A stretch of DNA of 64,000 nt from Pseudomonadota bacterium (GTDB lineage: Bacteria > Pseudomonadota > Alphaproteobacteria > Rhizobiales > Beijerinckiaceae), in contig JAEWKH010000052.1 in the NCBI GenBank assembly GCA_023386155.1, forward strand, positions 6,860-70,859. The letters run 5' to 3'. The notes below the pieces were generated by a model. The model ran no database searches. It saw nothing but the letters and a program-made list of their open reading frames with translations, and was not told where the DNA came from. This document shows, one piece after another, positions 34,149 through 43,138 of the stretch (positions are counted from its first letter, which is position 1; every line of letters begins with the position of its first letter). A program made the position numbers and the translations under genes.

Positions 34149-34848
34149 TGCCGCTGAGACGGCGCAGGTGGCCGCACTGGCACGCATGCTGCAATTCGGC
34201 GACTCAATGGTTCCGATCGGCGGGTTTGCCTTCTCGTCCGGGCTGGAATCGGCGGTTCAGAAAGGAATCGTCACCGATGCGTCGACCCTGCTGGCGTTCA
34301 CCCGGACGGCAGTAGAGCAAGCCGCTCGCGGCGATGGGATCGCTCTTGTTTCCGCTCATCGTGCGGCAATGGCAGGCGATATGACCGAACTCATTTCCAT
34401 CGATGAGATGGTCTACGCCCGCAAGCTCTCGGACGAGGCGCGAACCATGTCGGTGCGTATGGGCAGGAAGTTCACCGAGATGGGCGTGCATGTCTTGGGC
34501 GCTCCGCTGCTCCACGCGTGGCATGACCGTATCCGGAAGGGACAGGGACACGGATGTTACCCGATTGCGCTGGCGATCAACTTCGCCGTCCAGCACCTGT
34601 CCGAGCGTCACGCCTTTGCGGCGCACCAATACGGGGTCGCGGCGCCCATTCTCGGCGCCGCGTTGCGCCTGATGAGGGTGAGCCATCTCGATACGCAGAG
34701 GATTCTCTACGAACTGAGTGGGGAGATCGATCCTGCCTACGAACGGGCGGCGAAGGCGCGCCTGACGGACATGTCAGGCTATGCGCCTCTTATGGAGATC
34801 CTGGCTGCGGTCCACATCAAGGCACACGTGCGCCTGTTCATGAACTGA
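34141..34848 (+). CDS. ureF: Urease accessory protein UreF
   Basis: Accessory protein of about 235 residues that gates GTP hydrolysis by UreG during urease activation. It has the typical FGDSMVPIGGFAFSSGLESAV at about 17-37 and an all-helical remainder ending LAAVHIKAHVRLFMN. The ATG at 34141 overlaps the ureE end. A longer start at 34105 is possible but would lie mostly within the ureE His tail. 12 bp before ureG. Confidence 0.94.
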   Translation: MADAAETAQVAALARMLQFGDSMVPIGGFAFSSGLESAVQKGIVTDASTLLAFTRTAVEQAARGDGIALVSAHRAAMAGDMTELISIDEMVYARKLSDEARTMSVRMGRKFTEMGVHVLGAPLLHAWHDRIRKGQGHGCYPIALAINFAVQHLSERHAFAAHQYGVAAPILGAALRLMRVSHLDTQRILYELSGEIDPAYERAAKARLTDMSGYAPLMEILAAVHIKAHVRLFMN

Positions 34849-34860
34849 CGGGAGAGGTGA

Positions 34861-35505
34861 ATGACCAAGAAGATCACGCGGATCGGAATCGGCGGTCCCG
34901 TCGGCTCGGGGAAAACCGCAATCGTGGAGGCGATCACCCCGCGGTTGCTCAAGCGCGGCATCAAGGTCCTCATCATCACCAACGACGTGGTCACGACCGA
35001 GGATGCCAAGCACGTGCAGCGCTCCCTCAAAGGAGTCCTGTTGCAGGAGCGTATCCTGGGGGTGGAGACCGGCGCGTGTCCCCATACGGCCGTTCGTGAG
35101 GATCCGAGCATGAACCTCGCGGCCGTCGAGGACATGGAGGAGCGCTTCCCCGACAGCGACGTGATGCTGATCGAAAGCGGCGGCGACAACCTGACCCTCA
35201 CCTTCTCGCCGGCGCTCGTCGACTATTTCATCTATGTCATAGATGTTGCGGCAGGAGACAAGATCCCGCGGAAGAACGGACCCGGCATCACGCATTCCGA
35301 CATCCTGGTCATCAACAAGATCGATCTCGCTCCCTACGTCGGCGCGAGCCTCGACGTGATGCGGGACGACTCGGCCCTGATGCGGGGCAGCAAGCCGTTC
35401 CTGTTCACCAACTGCAAGACCGAGGAGGGCATCCCGGAATTGGTCGACATGATCGAACGGGAGTTTCTGTTCGACATCAATGCGGCTGAGCGGGCACCGA
35501 CATGA
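34861..35505 (+). CDS. ureG: Urease accessory protein UreG (GTPase)
   Basis: SIMIBI-class GTPase of 214 residues which drives nickel insertion into urease. P-loop GPVGSGKT at 12-19; metal-binding CPH motif in GACPHTAVREDPS; SGGDNLTLTFSP; base-specificity motif NKID near 155. Complete. GGGAGAGG lies before the ATG at 34861. Its stop overlaps the ureD start by 4 bp. Confidence 0.98.
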   Translation: MTKKITRIGIGGPVGSGKTAIVEAITPRLLKRGIKVLIITNDVVTTEDAKHVQRSLKGVLLQERILGVETGACPHTAVREDPSMNLAAVEDMEERFPDSDVMLIESGGDNLTLTFSPALVDYFIYVIDVAAGDKIPRKNGPGITHSDILVINKIDLAPYVGASLDVMRDDSALMRGSKPFLFTNCKTEEGIPELVDMIEREFLFDINAAERAPT

Positions 35506-36452
35506 CGGTGGCGGGCTCATTGCCGTGGGCCGCCGCCGAGGCCCTGGGCGCATCCGTTCCGGAACTGGCTGCGTTCCAGGACGAGCCGGCCCAGATGAAG
35601 AGCGGCACGGTCGGCAAGACGGGCTACCTGCGGCTCGGGTTCGAGACCCGTGGCAGCCGGACCATCCTGGCTACCATCGAGCGTCGTGCTCCGTATCTGG
35701 CCCAGCGTGCGCTGTACTGCGATCAGGAAATGCCGGATCTGGCGACCGTTTTTCTCATCACGACAACGGGTTGCCTTCTCCAAGGGGATCGCATGGCCCT
35801 CGATCTTCAGCTCCGTCGCGGGGCGCAGGCGCATGTCACGTCGCAATCGGCGACCAAGATCCATGGGATGGACGCCAATTACGCGGTCCAGACCCAGACT
35901 GTCACGCTGGCCGAGGATACCTATCTCGAACTTGTTCCAGAGCCCATCATCCCTCATCGCCGCGCCCGCTTTGTCAGCAACACGCATGTCTGCGTCGCAC
36001 CATCGGCCACGCTGCTCCTGTCGGAGATCCTCCAGCCCGGCCGGAAGCACCATCATCCTGACGAGTGCTTCGGCGCGACCGTGATCTCGTTATCGGTCTC
36101 GGCGATGCGCCCCGATGGCCGTACGTTGTTTACGGAAAAGCTCGTGATCGAGCCTGAGCGATTTGCAATGCGGCAGATAGGCGTGATGAATGCCTTTGAC
36201 GTGTTCGGCAACGTGATCCTCTGCACCCCCAAGGACAAGGCGGAGCGCATCCTTGAACGGGTGGACGCCGACGTTCGGACGGACGACGGAGTGGCGTTCG
36301 GAGCCTGCCGGCTGCCGAATGACGCGGGCTTGGTCTACAAGGTGCTGGGCCACGATACGGCCCGGGTGAAGGCAAAAGTGCGAGAATTCTGGGGAATCGT
36401 GCGCAAGGAAGTCACCGGTGCGGAGCTCCCGCCTCAGTTCCTTTGGCGTTGA
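35502..36452 (+). CDS. ureD: Urease accessory protein UreD (UreH)
   Basis: Maturation scaffold of 316 residues which binds apo-urease and UreFG. It shows TTGCLLQGDRMALDLQLRRGAQAHVTSQSATKIHGM and LVPEPIIPHRRARF, both conserved in UreD. In many Hyphomicrobiales ureD is the first gene of the operon; here it is the last, after ureG, as in the Brucella ure2 operon. The next gene, a urea transporter, starts 44 bp later. Confidence 0.96.
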   Translation: MTVAGSLPWAAAEALGASVPELAAFQDEPAQMKSGTVGKTGYLRLGFETRGSRTILATIERRAPYLAQRALYCDQEMPDLATVFLITTTGCLLQGDRMALDLQLRRGAQAHVTSQSATKIHGMDANYAVQTQTVTLAEDTYLELVPEPIIPHRRARFVSNTHVCVAPSATLLLSEILQPGRKHHHPDECFGATVISLSVSAMRPDGRTLFTEKLVIEPERFAMRQIGVMNAFDVFGNVILCTPKDKAERILERVDADVRTDDGVAFGACRLPNDAGLVYKVLGHDTARVKAKVREFWGIVRKEVTGAELPPQFLWR

Positions 36453-36496
36453 GGCGGCTCGCATTTGCGAGGACCAGAAGTTTCTTGGAGGTGGCG

Positions 36497-37513
36497 ATGC
36501 AGAAGCTTCTGACGAACTGGGAAAGCCTGTGCACGTCGTCGGCCGTCCTGCGGTTCGTGGACGCCAACTTGCGCGGCACCGGGCAGGTCATGTTGCAGGA
36601 CAACCCGCTGACCGGCCTCCTCTTCCTCGTCGCCATTGCCTGGGGCTCCTATGCGGCTGGCGTGCCTCACTTGGCGCTCGCGGGCGTGATAGCCATTGTC
36701 GTCGCAACCTCGACGGCCTATTGGCTTCGGCTCGACCCTGCATCCATCGCTGCAGGCATTTACGGCTATAACGGCATTCTTGTCGGGCTCGCCCTGGCGA
36801 CTTTTCTCGCACCCGGAGCACTGCTCTGGGGCTATGTCGTGCTGGGAGCCGTAGTCTCGGCCATTGCCACCTGCGGGATCGCCAACGCCTTGAAGCCCTG
36901 GGGTGCCGCTGCCCTGACCTTTCCATTCGTCGTCGTCACATGGCTGCTTCTGCTGGCGTCCTACGGCTTCTCCGGGCTGACGGGCACCGCGCTCCCAACC
37001 GCCAGCGTTGTCGTTCCCTTCCAGGCCTACGAGGCAAGCCCGCTCCAGATAGTCGATCTTATCGGAGGAACCCTCCTGAGCATTTCGCAGGTCTTCCTGA
37101 AGGCCAGCGGCGTCGCGGCGTTGATTTTTCTCATCGGCCTCGCCGTAAATTCACTCGCGGCGGCTGCGTTCGCCCTCGGGGGTGCAATTCTGGCGGTTCT
37201 GACCGCTCATCTCCTGGGTGCCGAGAGCAGCCTGATCACCGGGGGCCTTCTGGGCTTCAGTCCGGTCCTGACGGCGATTGCGCTCGGGACTTTCCTGTAT
37301 CGGCCAAGTGGTCGCTCCGCCGTCTATGCTGCGGCCGGCACAGTGTTCACGGTGATCGCGCAGTCGGCCCTGAACGTCGCCCTGATGCCATTGGCCATCC
37401 CGGCGCTAACGGCCCCCTTCGTGCTCGTAACATGGCTGTTCTTCCTGCCGCGAAGCTGCGTCGAGTCCCCTTCGTCGGCGGCCCCCGATGGCATCGACGC
37501 CCGCCCGTCGTGA
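36497..37513 (+). CDS. ureT: Urea transporter (UT family)
   Basis: Membrane protein of 338 residues with two homologous halves, as in UT-type urea channels. Key sequence: GQVMLQDNPLTGLLFLVAIA (about 32-51) and GIYGYNGILVGLALATF (about 90-106), the urea-selectivity repeat; LLSISQVFLKASGVAALIF in the second half. It lets urea enter the cell for the urease encoded just upstream. The ATG at 36497 follows GGAGG. Last gene of the ure cluster; the order ureABCEFGDT matches Brucella ure2. Confidence 0.93.
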   Translation: MQKLLTNWESLCTSSAVLRFVDANLRGTGQVMLQDNPLTGLLFLVAIAWGSYAAGVPHLALAGVIAIVVATSTAYWLRLDPASIAAGIYGYNGILVGLALATFLAPGALLWGYVVLGAVVSAIATCGIANALKPWGAAALTFPFVVVTWLLLLASYGFSGLTGTALPTASVVVPFQAYEASPLQIVDLIGGTLLSISQVFLKASGVAALIFLIGLAVNSLAAAAFALGGAILAVLTAHLLGAESSLITGGLLGFSPVLTAIALGTFLYRPSGRSAVYAAAGTVFTVIAQSALNVALMPLAIPALTAPFVLVTWLFFLPRSCVESPSSAAPDGIDARPS

Positions 37514-37616
37514 CGCATGCTGTGACCGCTCTGTGCAGATGGACCGGAACCGATCAGTCATAAGCGGGACGGCGTACGGGGAACCTCGGCCTGCGCGACT
37601 CGTGGGAACAGGCGCG

Positions 37617-39317
37617 TCATCGCGATTTGACGAGCCCGGAGAATCCCGCAATCGCCAGAAGGCTCAACATCCATCCCACGAGCGACTGGAAGTGATGGTA
37701 ATGCAGTGCGGCCTCTCCTGAAGGCTTCAGGGGATCCGGCCGCCAATACGTTTTCTGGTCCATCTCGAGGACCGGCAGCAGCACGTCCAGCGAATAGATC
37801 CATGGGTTGAAGCGCGGATAGCTCGACGCCTCCCATTGCCGCCGGAAGCATGCAAGCTGGGTCTCGCCCTTGTCGGAGAGGCCGCTTGCGACATCCTGGC
37901 TCGCGGCGAGGAGGCGCTGCTCGGATCGATCGAACCCGCATAGCGTCCATTCCCGCGAGCGCAGGACGACCGGGCTGTTCGGCTTGAAGGCCCCCTGCCG
38001 CTCGGCGTATCCGAAAACACCGACGCCGAGAGCCCAGAAGAATGCGAGCCAGGCCAATGCAAGCAGCGGTTCGCGTCCATAGGCGACCGTGACCGCGAGA
38101 ATGCCGTCCTTGGCGGCAAGTGCCGCCCGCCAGAGGGGATTGCGCGCGCGCTTGCGGCGTGCACGCCGCTGTTGCCGCTCCTTTTCGATGAGGACCGTAT
38201 TGGCATCCTCGTTGTGCCCCATCTCACGGAACACCGATGCGAGTTGCTCGTAGGGTTGCGGCCAGAAGTCCTCGCCCCAGCGTTCCGGCACCTGCCGCGA
38301 CAGCCAGTCGAGGCGGCTTTCGGCGTCCACCGGCGCACCGATGAAGGCCCCGTAGCGGCAGCGGTTCAGCAGGAGGTCGCCCTTGCGCGGCCAGCACGGC
38401 GCCTCGTCATGGATCGTCCCGAGCGACGCCCCCGTCATGGCAAGGGTCCCATCGATCTGCGCATCCTTCCGAAGGAAGAATGCCCCCTCGACGACCGCAC
38501 GGCTGATCTGCAAGGCATCATGACCGGGATTGGCGATGACGGTGGAGGTGCAGTTCAGGTCGCCCCCGATCCTTGCACCCAGCAAACGCACCTCGCCATC
38601 GATATGGGCAGAGCGCAGCAGGAGGCTGCCACCGATTTCAACCGCCTCTGCTGCAACGGCGACTTCGTCCGGATGGAAGACTGTGGCGCCCGTGCAATCG
38701 AGATCGCCTCCGAGGCGTGCGCCTCGCATATTGATGCCGCCGCGAAACTCCGTCCCTCGGAAGAATGCGTTCCGCACCTCGATGCCCTCGGCGTTGAGGG
38801 CAAATCCTCCGAGCGCCTTGATGGTGGCGCCGTCGCACACGAGATTGCCGCCGAGATGTGCATCGGTCAGGCGAACCTCGCCGTCGACCTGGGCTCCGCG
38901 CAGGTACAGCCCGCCGCGTACGCCGAGCCGCTCCGCCTGAAGGCCGGGCAGTGACGAACCATCGAGGAACGCCCGGTCGATGACGGAGGACGTGAACACC
39001 GGAACGGCATCGAAGCGGCAGTCCTTCAGCCAGATGTCGCGCGGCACCCGGCATGCTTCGAGGTCGAGAACGCCCTGGATCCAGGCTCCGCCGATCCTGA
39101 TGCCCTTCTCGTGCGGCCGGCACCCCTCCTCGCCCCCGAGGATGAGAAAGCGCAGGAATGGGGCCCTGACGGCTCGTGCCGGGTCATCCGATGTCGGCAG
39201 CGTGCCGTCTCCGAGGCGATCGAGGTTGCCACTGAGGAGTCGGGCTATGACCTCCTCTTCGGCCGGCAAGAGGGGGCGGAAGGCATCAAGGCGGCCTCCG
39301 TCGGGCGACCCTGTCAC
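37617..39317 (-). CDS. Large beta-helix (pentapeptide-like) repeat membrane protein
   Basis: Protein of 566 residues. After a short N-terminal region (about 1-70) comes a long quadrilateral beta-helix-type repeat region (about 70-320) with units like GGLYLRGAQVDGEVRLTDA, GGNLVCDGATI and GGDLDCTGATV, related to pentapeptide repeats but looser. Then come a basic segment (EKERQQRRARRKRARN, about 385-400), one clear hydrophobic span (about 425-445) and a second at the C-terminus (GWMLSLLAIAGFSGLV). Similar proteins are labelled membrane-associated oxidoreductase, without evidence for a redox site. The start is a GTG at 39317 with a poor ribosome site. Function unknown. Confidence 0.8.
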   Translation of the reverse strand: MTGSPDGGRLDAFRPLLPAEEEVIARLLSGNLDRLGDGTLPTSDDPARAVRAPFLRFLILGGEEGCRPHEKGIRIGGAWIQGVLDLEACRVPRDIWLKDCRFDAVPVFTSSVIDRAFLDGSSLPGLQAERLGVRGGLYLRGAQVDGEVRLTDAHLGGNLVCDGATIKALGGFALNAEGIEVRNAFFRGTEFRGGINMRGARLGGDLDCTGATVFHPDEVAVAAEAVEIGGSLLLRSAHIDGEVRLLGARIGGDLNCTSTVIANPGHDALQISRAVVEGAFFLRKDAQIDGTLAMTGASLGTIHDEAPCWPRKGDLLLNRCRYGAFIGAPVDAESRLDWLSRQVPERWGEDFWPQPYEQLASVFREMGHNEDANTVLIEKERQQRRARRKRARNPLWRAALAAKDGILAVTVAYGREPLLALAWLAFFWALGVGVFGYAERQGAFKPNSPVVLRSREWTLCGFDRSEQRLLAASQDVASGLSDKGETQLACFRRQWEASSYPRFNPWIYSLDVLLPVLEMDQKTYWRPDPLKPSGEAALHYHHFQSLVGWMLSLLAIAGFSGLVKSR

Positions 39318-39381
39318 TGCCTACGGCCCGACGACGCTCCCGGGCGATCGGCCTCGTCACGCGACGTGGCAGGAGCGGGAT

Positions 39382-39978
39382 TCATGATGCCCTTGCCTGC
39401 GGCCGGGAGGTGAAGCCAAGCCACGCGGCGCCGTGCACGATGAGATCGAGCCCGAGCAGGAGCCCGAAGATCCAGAATCCGGTTTTCGGGAACTCCGCCA
39501 GGACGATGAGCCCTGCCACCACGCCGAACCCGCCTGCCAGCAGAATTACCCGGCCGCCCGTGTGCCAGCGGCGCAATCCCAGGAGGATCCTGACGATGCC
39601 CGACACGGCGAGCAGCAGGCCGAGCCCATAGGTGAGCAGCAGTTCGCCCGACCGGCCGGACCGCGCGATCCCGGGAGCGGCGATCATGTCGGCAGATCGG
39701 GTCCCTCCGACAAGGACCACGCCGACGGCCACGTAAAGGAGACCAAGCACCAATTGCCACGGAAGGACGCCCGATCCCCTGGTCCAGAGAGCGTGGACGA
39801 TTTCGAAGGCGCCGACGACAATGGCAGCTCCCCCGATGAAGGCCGGGCTGACGAGCGAGGCAAATGCGACGTCTGCCAGGACGGCAGCCCCCGCCAGGAT
39901 CATGACGATCCCCAATCCGAGGCGAACCCAGGCGGGAGGTCTCACGGGGTTTCCGATCTCGCTCGTCGATGCTGGCAT
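39382..39978 (-). CDS. HdeD-family (DUF308) membrane protein
   Basis: Polytopic protein of 198 residues with about six spans: LGLGIVMILAGAAVLADV, GAAIVVGAFEIVHAL, LVLGLLYVAVGVVLV, LLLAVSGIVRILLGLR, ILLAGGFGVVAGLIVL and GLLLGLDLIVHGAAWL. This is the HdeD/DUF308 layout, where the E. coli member is tied to acid resistance. The ATG at 39978 lies 5 bp after the RND-pump stop, so the two are surely co-transcribed, which suggests an envelope-stress role. Confidence 0.9.
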   Translation of the reverse strand: MPASTSEIGNPVRPPAWVRLGLGIVMILAGAAVLADVAFASLVSPAFIGGAAIVVGAFEIVHALWTRGSGVLPWQLVLGLLYVAVGVVLVGGTRSADMIAAPGIARSGRSGELLLTYGLGLLLAVSGIVRILLGLRRWHTGGRVILLAGGFGVVAGLIVLAEFPKTGFWIFGLLLGLDLIVHGAAWLGFTSRPQARAS

Positions 39979-39982
39979 CGCA

Positions 39983-42900
39983 TCATTCCCCCGATACAGG
40001 TTCAGGCGCGCGTGCAGCGACGGCGCTGCCACCGAACACCCGTGCCTTCATGCGTTCGCGGACGGTCTGAACCATCACGTAGAGGACCGGGATCAGCACG
40101 AGTCCGACGGCGGTCCCGATCAGCAATCCACCGAACAGGGTCATGCCGATGGAGCGGCGGCTGCCCGCTCCGGCGCCCGTGGCGATGACGAGCGGGATCA
40201 CGCCCAGGATCGATGCGAAGGCGGTCATGAGAACAGGGCGGTAGCGCTGGCTCGTTCCGGCGAGAGCCGCCTCGCGGATGCCCATCCCCTCCTCCCGCCG
40301 CGCCTTGGCGAACTCCACGATCAGGATCGCGTTCTTGGCCGCGAGGCCGATGAGCAGAACCAGGCCGATCTGGGCGTAGATGTCGATCGGGAAACCCACG
40401 AAGGCCAAGCTCGCGAGGGCGCCGAGGACCGCCACCGACACCGACAGCATGACGGCGACCGGGACGCTCCAACTCTCGTACTGCGCGACCAGGAACAGGT
40501 AGGTGAAGACGATGCCCATCAGGAGAACGATTGCGGTCTGGTTGCCGGCATGCCGCTCCTGGAGGGCCAGGCCCGTCCACTCGAAGCCGAAGCCCGCAGG
40601 GAGCGTCTCCTGCGCCACGGCCTCCATTGTGGCGAGCGCCTGCCCGGTGCTCGTGCCAGGGGCCGCCTGGCCGTTGATGGAGGCCGCTGGAAAGAGGTTG
40701 TAGCGGCTGATCGCGTTGGGGCCGAAGGATGTCGAGACGGTCACCAGCGTTTGCAGCGGCACGAGTTCGCCGCGCTGGCTGCGCACGTGCAGGCGCTGGA
40801 CATCCTCGACCCGACCGCGGAACTCCGGCTCGTCCTGGATGCGGACCTGGTACACGCGCGAGAGGATGTTGAAGTCGTCCACGTAGGCTGAGCCGAGATG
40901 CGCCTGCAAAGTCGCGAAAATGGTGGCAGGCGATGCGCCGAGAAGCTCGGCCCGCTTGCGGTCGATGTCGAGGTAGACCTGGGGCGCGTCCGCCGTGAAG
41001 GTGCTGAACACGCCCGTCAGGCCCAGCGTCTGATTAGCCTTGAAGATCAAGGCCCGCATGACCTCGGCGAGTTCCTCCTGGCTCTGGCCGGCGCGGGCCT
41101 GGAGGCGCAGGTCGAATCCTCCCGTCGTGCCGAGCCCCGGAATGGCCGGCGGGTTGAACGGCACGATGGTGGCAGCGGGAAGCCCGGCGAACTGCGTGCG
41201 CAGGTGAGCCAGGATGCTGTCGACGCCCTCGGCCGGTCCGCTGCGCTCTCCCCAGGGCTTGAGGGCCACGATCACCATGCCGGCCTCGGCACCGCCGCCG
41301 CCGATCAGGCTGCTCCCCGCGATGCCTATGACGTTGGCGACCCCCGGCGTCCCGCGGACGATCCCGGTGATCTCGTCGAGGACGGTCTCCGTGCGTTCAA
41401 GGGACGCGGCGTTCGGCAGCTGCACGTTCACGAAGAGATAGCCGAGATCCTCGGAGGGAATGAACCCGGTCGGCAGGATGCGGAACATACCGTAGATGCC
41501 GCCGAAGATCGCGACCATCACCACCGAGGCCAGCGCGAGCCGCCGGCCGAGTTGCACCAGGGCGCCGAGATACCAGCCGCGGGACGTGTCGAGCGCCCGG
41601 TTGAAGGCGCCGAACACCCGGCCGCGGCTTTCTGTCGGCGGACGCAGCAGCAGGGCGCACAGGGCCGGGCTCAACGTAAGGGCATTGATCGTTGAGAACG
41701 TGATCGTGACGAGGATCGTGACGGCGAACTGTCGGTAGAGCTGGCCCGTGATCCCGGCCAGGAACCCGATGGGGACAAACAATGCGGCGAGCACGAGCGT
41801 GGTGGCGACGATCGGCCCCGTGACCTGCCGCATCGTGCGCCGGGTCGCCTCGACGACGTCGACCTCTTCCTCCTTCATCACGCGCTGGACGTTCTCGACC
41901 ACGATGATGGCATCATCCACCACGAGACTGATGGCGAGCACGATCGCGAACAGGGTGATGGTGTTGGCGGAGTAGTCCAGCAGGTAGAGCACGGCGAAGC
42001 CGCCGATGAGCGAGACCGGGATCGTCAGGGTCGGGATCAGTGTCGCCCGCCAGTCCTGGAGGAAAAGGTACGTGACCAGGACCACCAGCACGAAGGTGAT
42101 CATCAGGGTGACGATGATCTCGCGGATCGTCTCGCTCACGAAGTCGGTGGTGTCGAACACGACCGTGTACGCGAGATCCTCCGGGAACTGGGCCGAGAGG
42201 CGCTGGATCTCGTCCTGCACCGCCCTGGAGACCGCCAGCGCGTTGGCGTCCGGTGACTGGAACACGACCACCGTCGCACTCGGCTGCCCGTTGAACCTGG
42301 AGGTGGAATCGTAGGACTGCGCCCCGAGCTCGACCCTGGCCACGTCCCTGAGACGCACGATCGCCCCATCCGGGTTCGTGCGCACCACGATCGCCTCGAA
42401 CTCCTCCGGACTCACCAGCCGCCCGCGCGCCATGACCGTCATCTGGAGCTGCTGGCCCGGCTGCGCCGGCGCCGAGCCGATCTGTCCGGCCGAGGCCTGG
42501 GCATTCTGTGCCCTGATGGCGGCCGTCAGGTCCGAGGCCGTGATGCCGAGTGCCTGCATGCGGTCCGGATTCATCCATATCCGCATGCTGTAGACCGGAC
42601 CAAAGATACCCGCCTCGCCGACACCGGCGACACGGGCGAGCGCATCGCGCACGTTGATGGAAGCGTAGTTGCTGATGAAGATCTCGTCATGCGTGCCCTG
42701 GGGCGAGTAGATCGCAATCCCCATCAGCATGCTGGTCGAGCGGCTCCGCACCGAGACCCCGGTCTGCGTCACCGCTGGCGGCAGACGCGGCGTCGCCAGC
42801 GCAACGCGGTTCTGCACATTCACCTGCGCGATGGCCGGATCGGTGCCGACCGCGAAGGTGACCGTAAGGGAATAGGCGCCGTTGTTGGTGCTCGTGGACG

Positions 42901-43138
42901 ACATGTAGAGCATGTCCTCGACACCGTTGACCTGATCCTCGATGGGAGCCCCAATGCTGTCCATGACGACTTCCGCATTGGCCCCGGGGTAGACAGCACC
43001 GACCTGGACCTCGGGCGGCGTTATCGGCGGGAACTGCGCCACCGGGATCTGCGTCAGGGCAAGCATGCCGGCGAGCGTCATCACGACCGCGATGACCATG
43101 GCGAAGCGCGGTCTGTCGATGAACAGGGACGAGATCAT
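39983..43138 (-). CDS. RND efflux pump, inner-membrane subunit (HAE1/AcrB type)
   Basis: Proton-driven exporter of 1051 residues with 12 spans in two halves and two large periplasmic loops. MISSLFIDRPRFAMVIAVVM at the start, DAIIVVENVQRVM (the TM4 aspartates, about 405), and GLAAKNAILIVEFAKA in TM10 are hallmarks of hydrophobe/amphiphile efflux pumps and not of the metal (CzcA) group. It overlaps the adaptor gene by 4 bp. No outer-membrane channel gene is adjacent, so it must use a TolC-like protein encoded elsewhere. Confidence 0.97.
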   Translation of the reverse strand: MISSLFIDRPRFAMVIAVVMTLAGMLALTQIPVAQFPPITPPEVQVGAVYPGANAEVVMDSIGAPIEDQVNGVEDMLYMSSTSTNNGAYSLTVTFAVGTDPAIAQVNVQNRVALATPRLPPAVTQTGVSVRSRSTSMLMGIAIYSPQGTHDEIFISNYASINVRDALARVAGVGEAGIFGPVYSMRIWMNPDRMQALGITASDLTAAIRAQNAQASAGQIGSAPAQPGQQLQMTVMARGRLVSPEEFEAIVVRTNPDGAIVRLRDVARVELGAQSYDSTSRFNGQPSATVVVFQSPDANALAVSRAVQDEIQRLSAQFPEDLAYTVVFDTTDFVSETIREIIVTLMITFVLVVLVTYLFLQDWRATLIPTLTIPVSLIGGFAVLYLLDYSANTITLFAIVLAISLVVDDAIIVVENVQRVMKEEEVDVVEATRRTMRQVTGPIVATTLVLAALFVPIGFLAGITGQLYRQFAVTILVTITFSTINALTLSPALCALLLRPPTESRGRVFGAFNRALDTSRGWYLGALVQLGRRLALASVVMVAIFGGIYGMFRILPTGFIPSEDLGYLFVNVQLPNAASLERTETVLDEITGIVRGTPGVANVIGIAGSSLIGGGGAEAGMVIVALKPWGERSGPAEGVDSILAHLRTQFAGLPAATIVPFNPPAIPGLGTTGGFDLRLQARAGQSQEELAEVMRALIFKANQTLGLTGVFSTFTADAPQVYLDIDRKRAELLGASPATIFATLQAHLGSAYVDDFNILSRVYQVRIQDEPEFRGRVEDVQRLHVRSQRGELVPLQTLVTVSTSFGPNAISRYNLFPAASINGQAAPGTSTGQALATMEAVAQETLPAGFGFEWTGLALQERHAGNQTAIVLLMGIVFTYLFLVAQYESWSVPVAVMLSVSVAVLGALASLAFVGFPIDIYAQIGLVLLIGLAAKNAILIVEFAKARREEGMGIREAALAGTSQRYRPVLMTAFASILGVIPLVIATGAGAGSRRSIGMTLFGGLLIGTAVGLVLIPVLYVMVQTVRERMKARVFGGSAVAARAPEPVSGE

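Noticed and set aside
37617..39317. Label as an oxidoreductase for the beta-helix protein
   Set aside because: No nucleotide, heme, flavin or metal motif is visible; the repeat pattern alone does not support an enzyme call.
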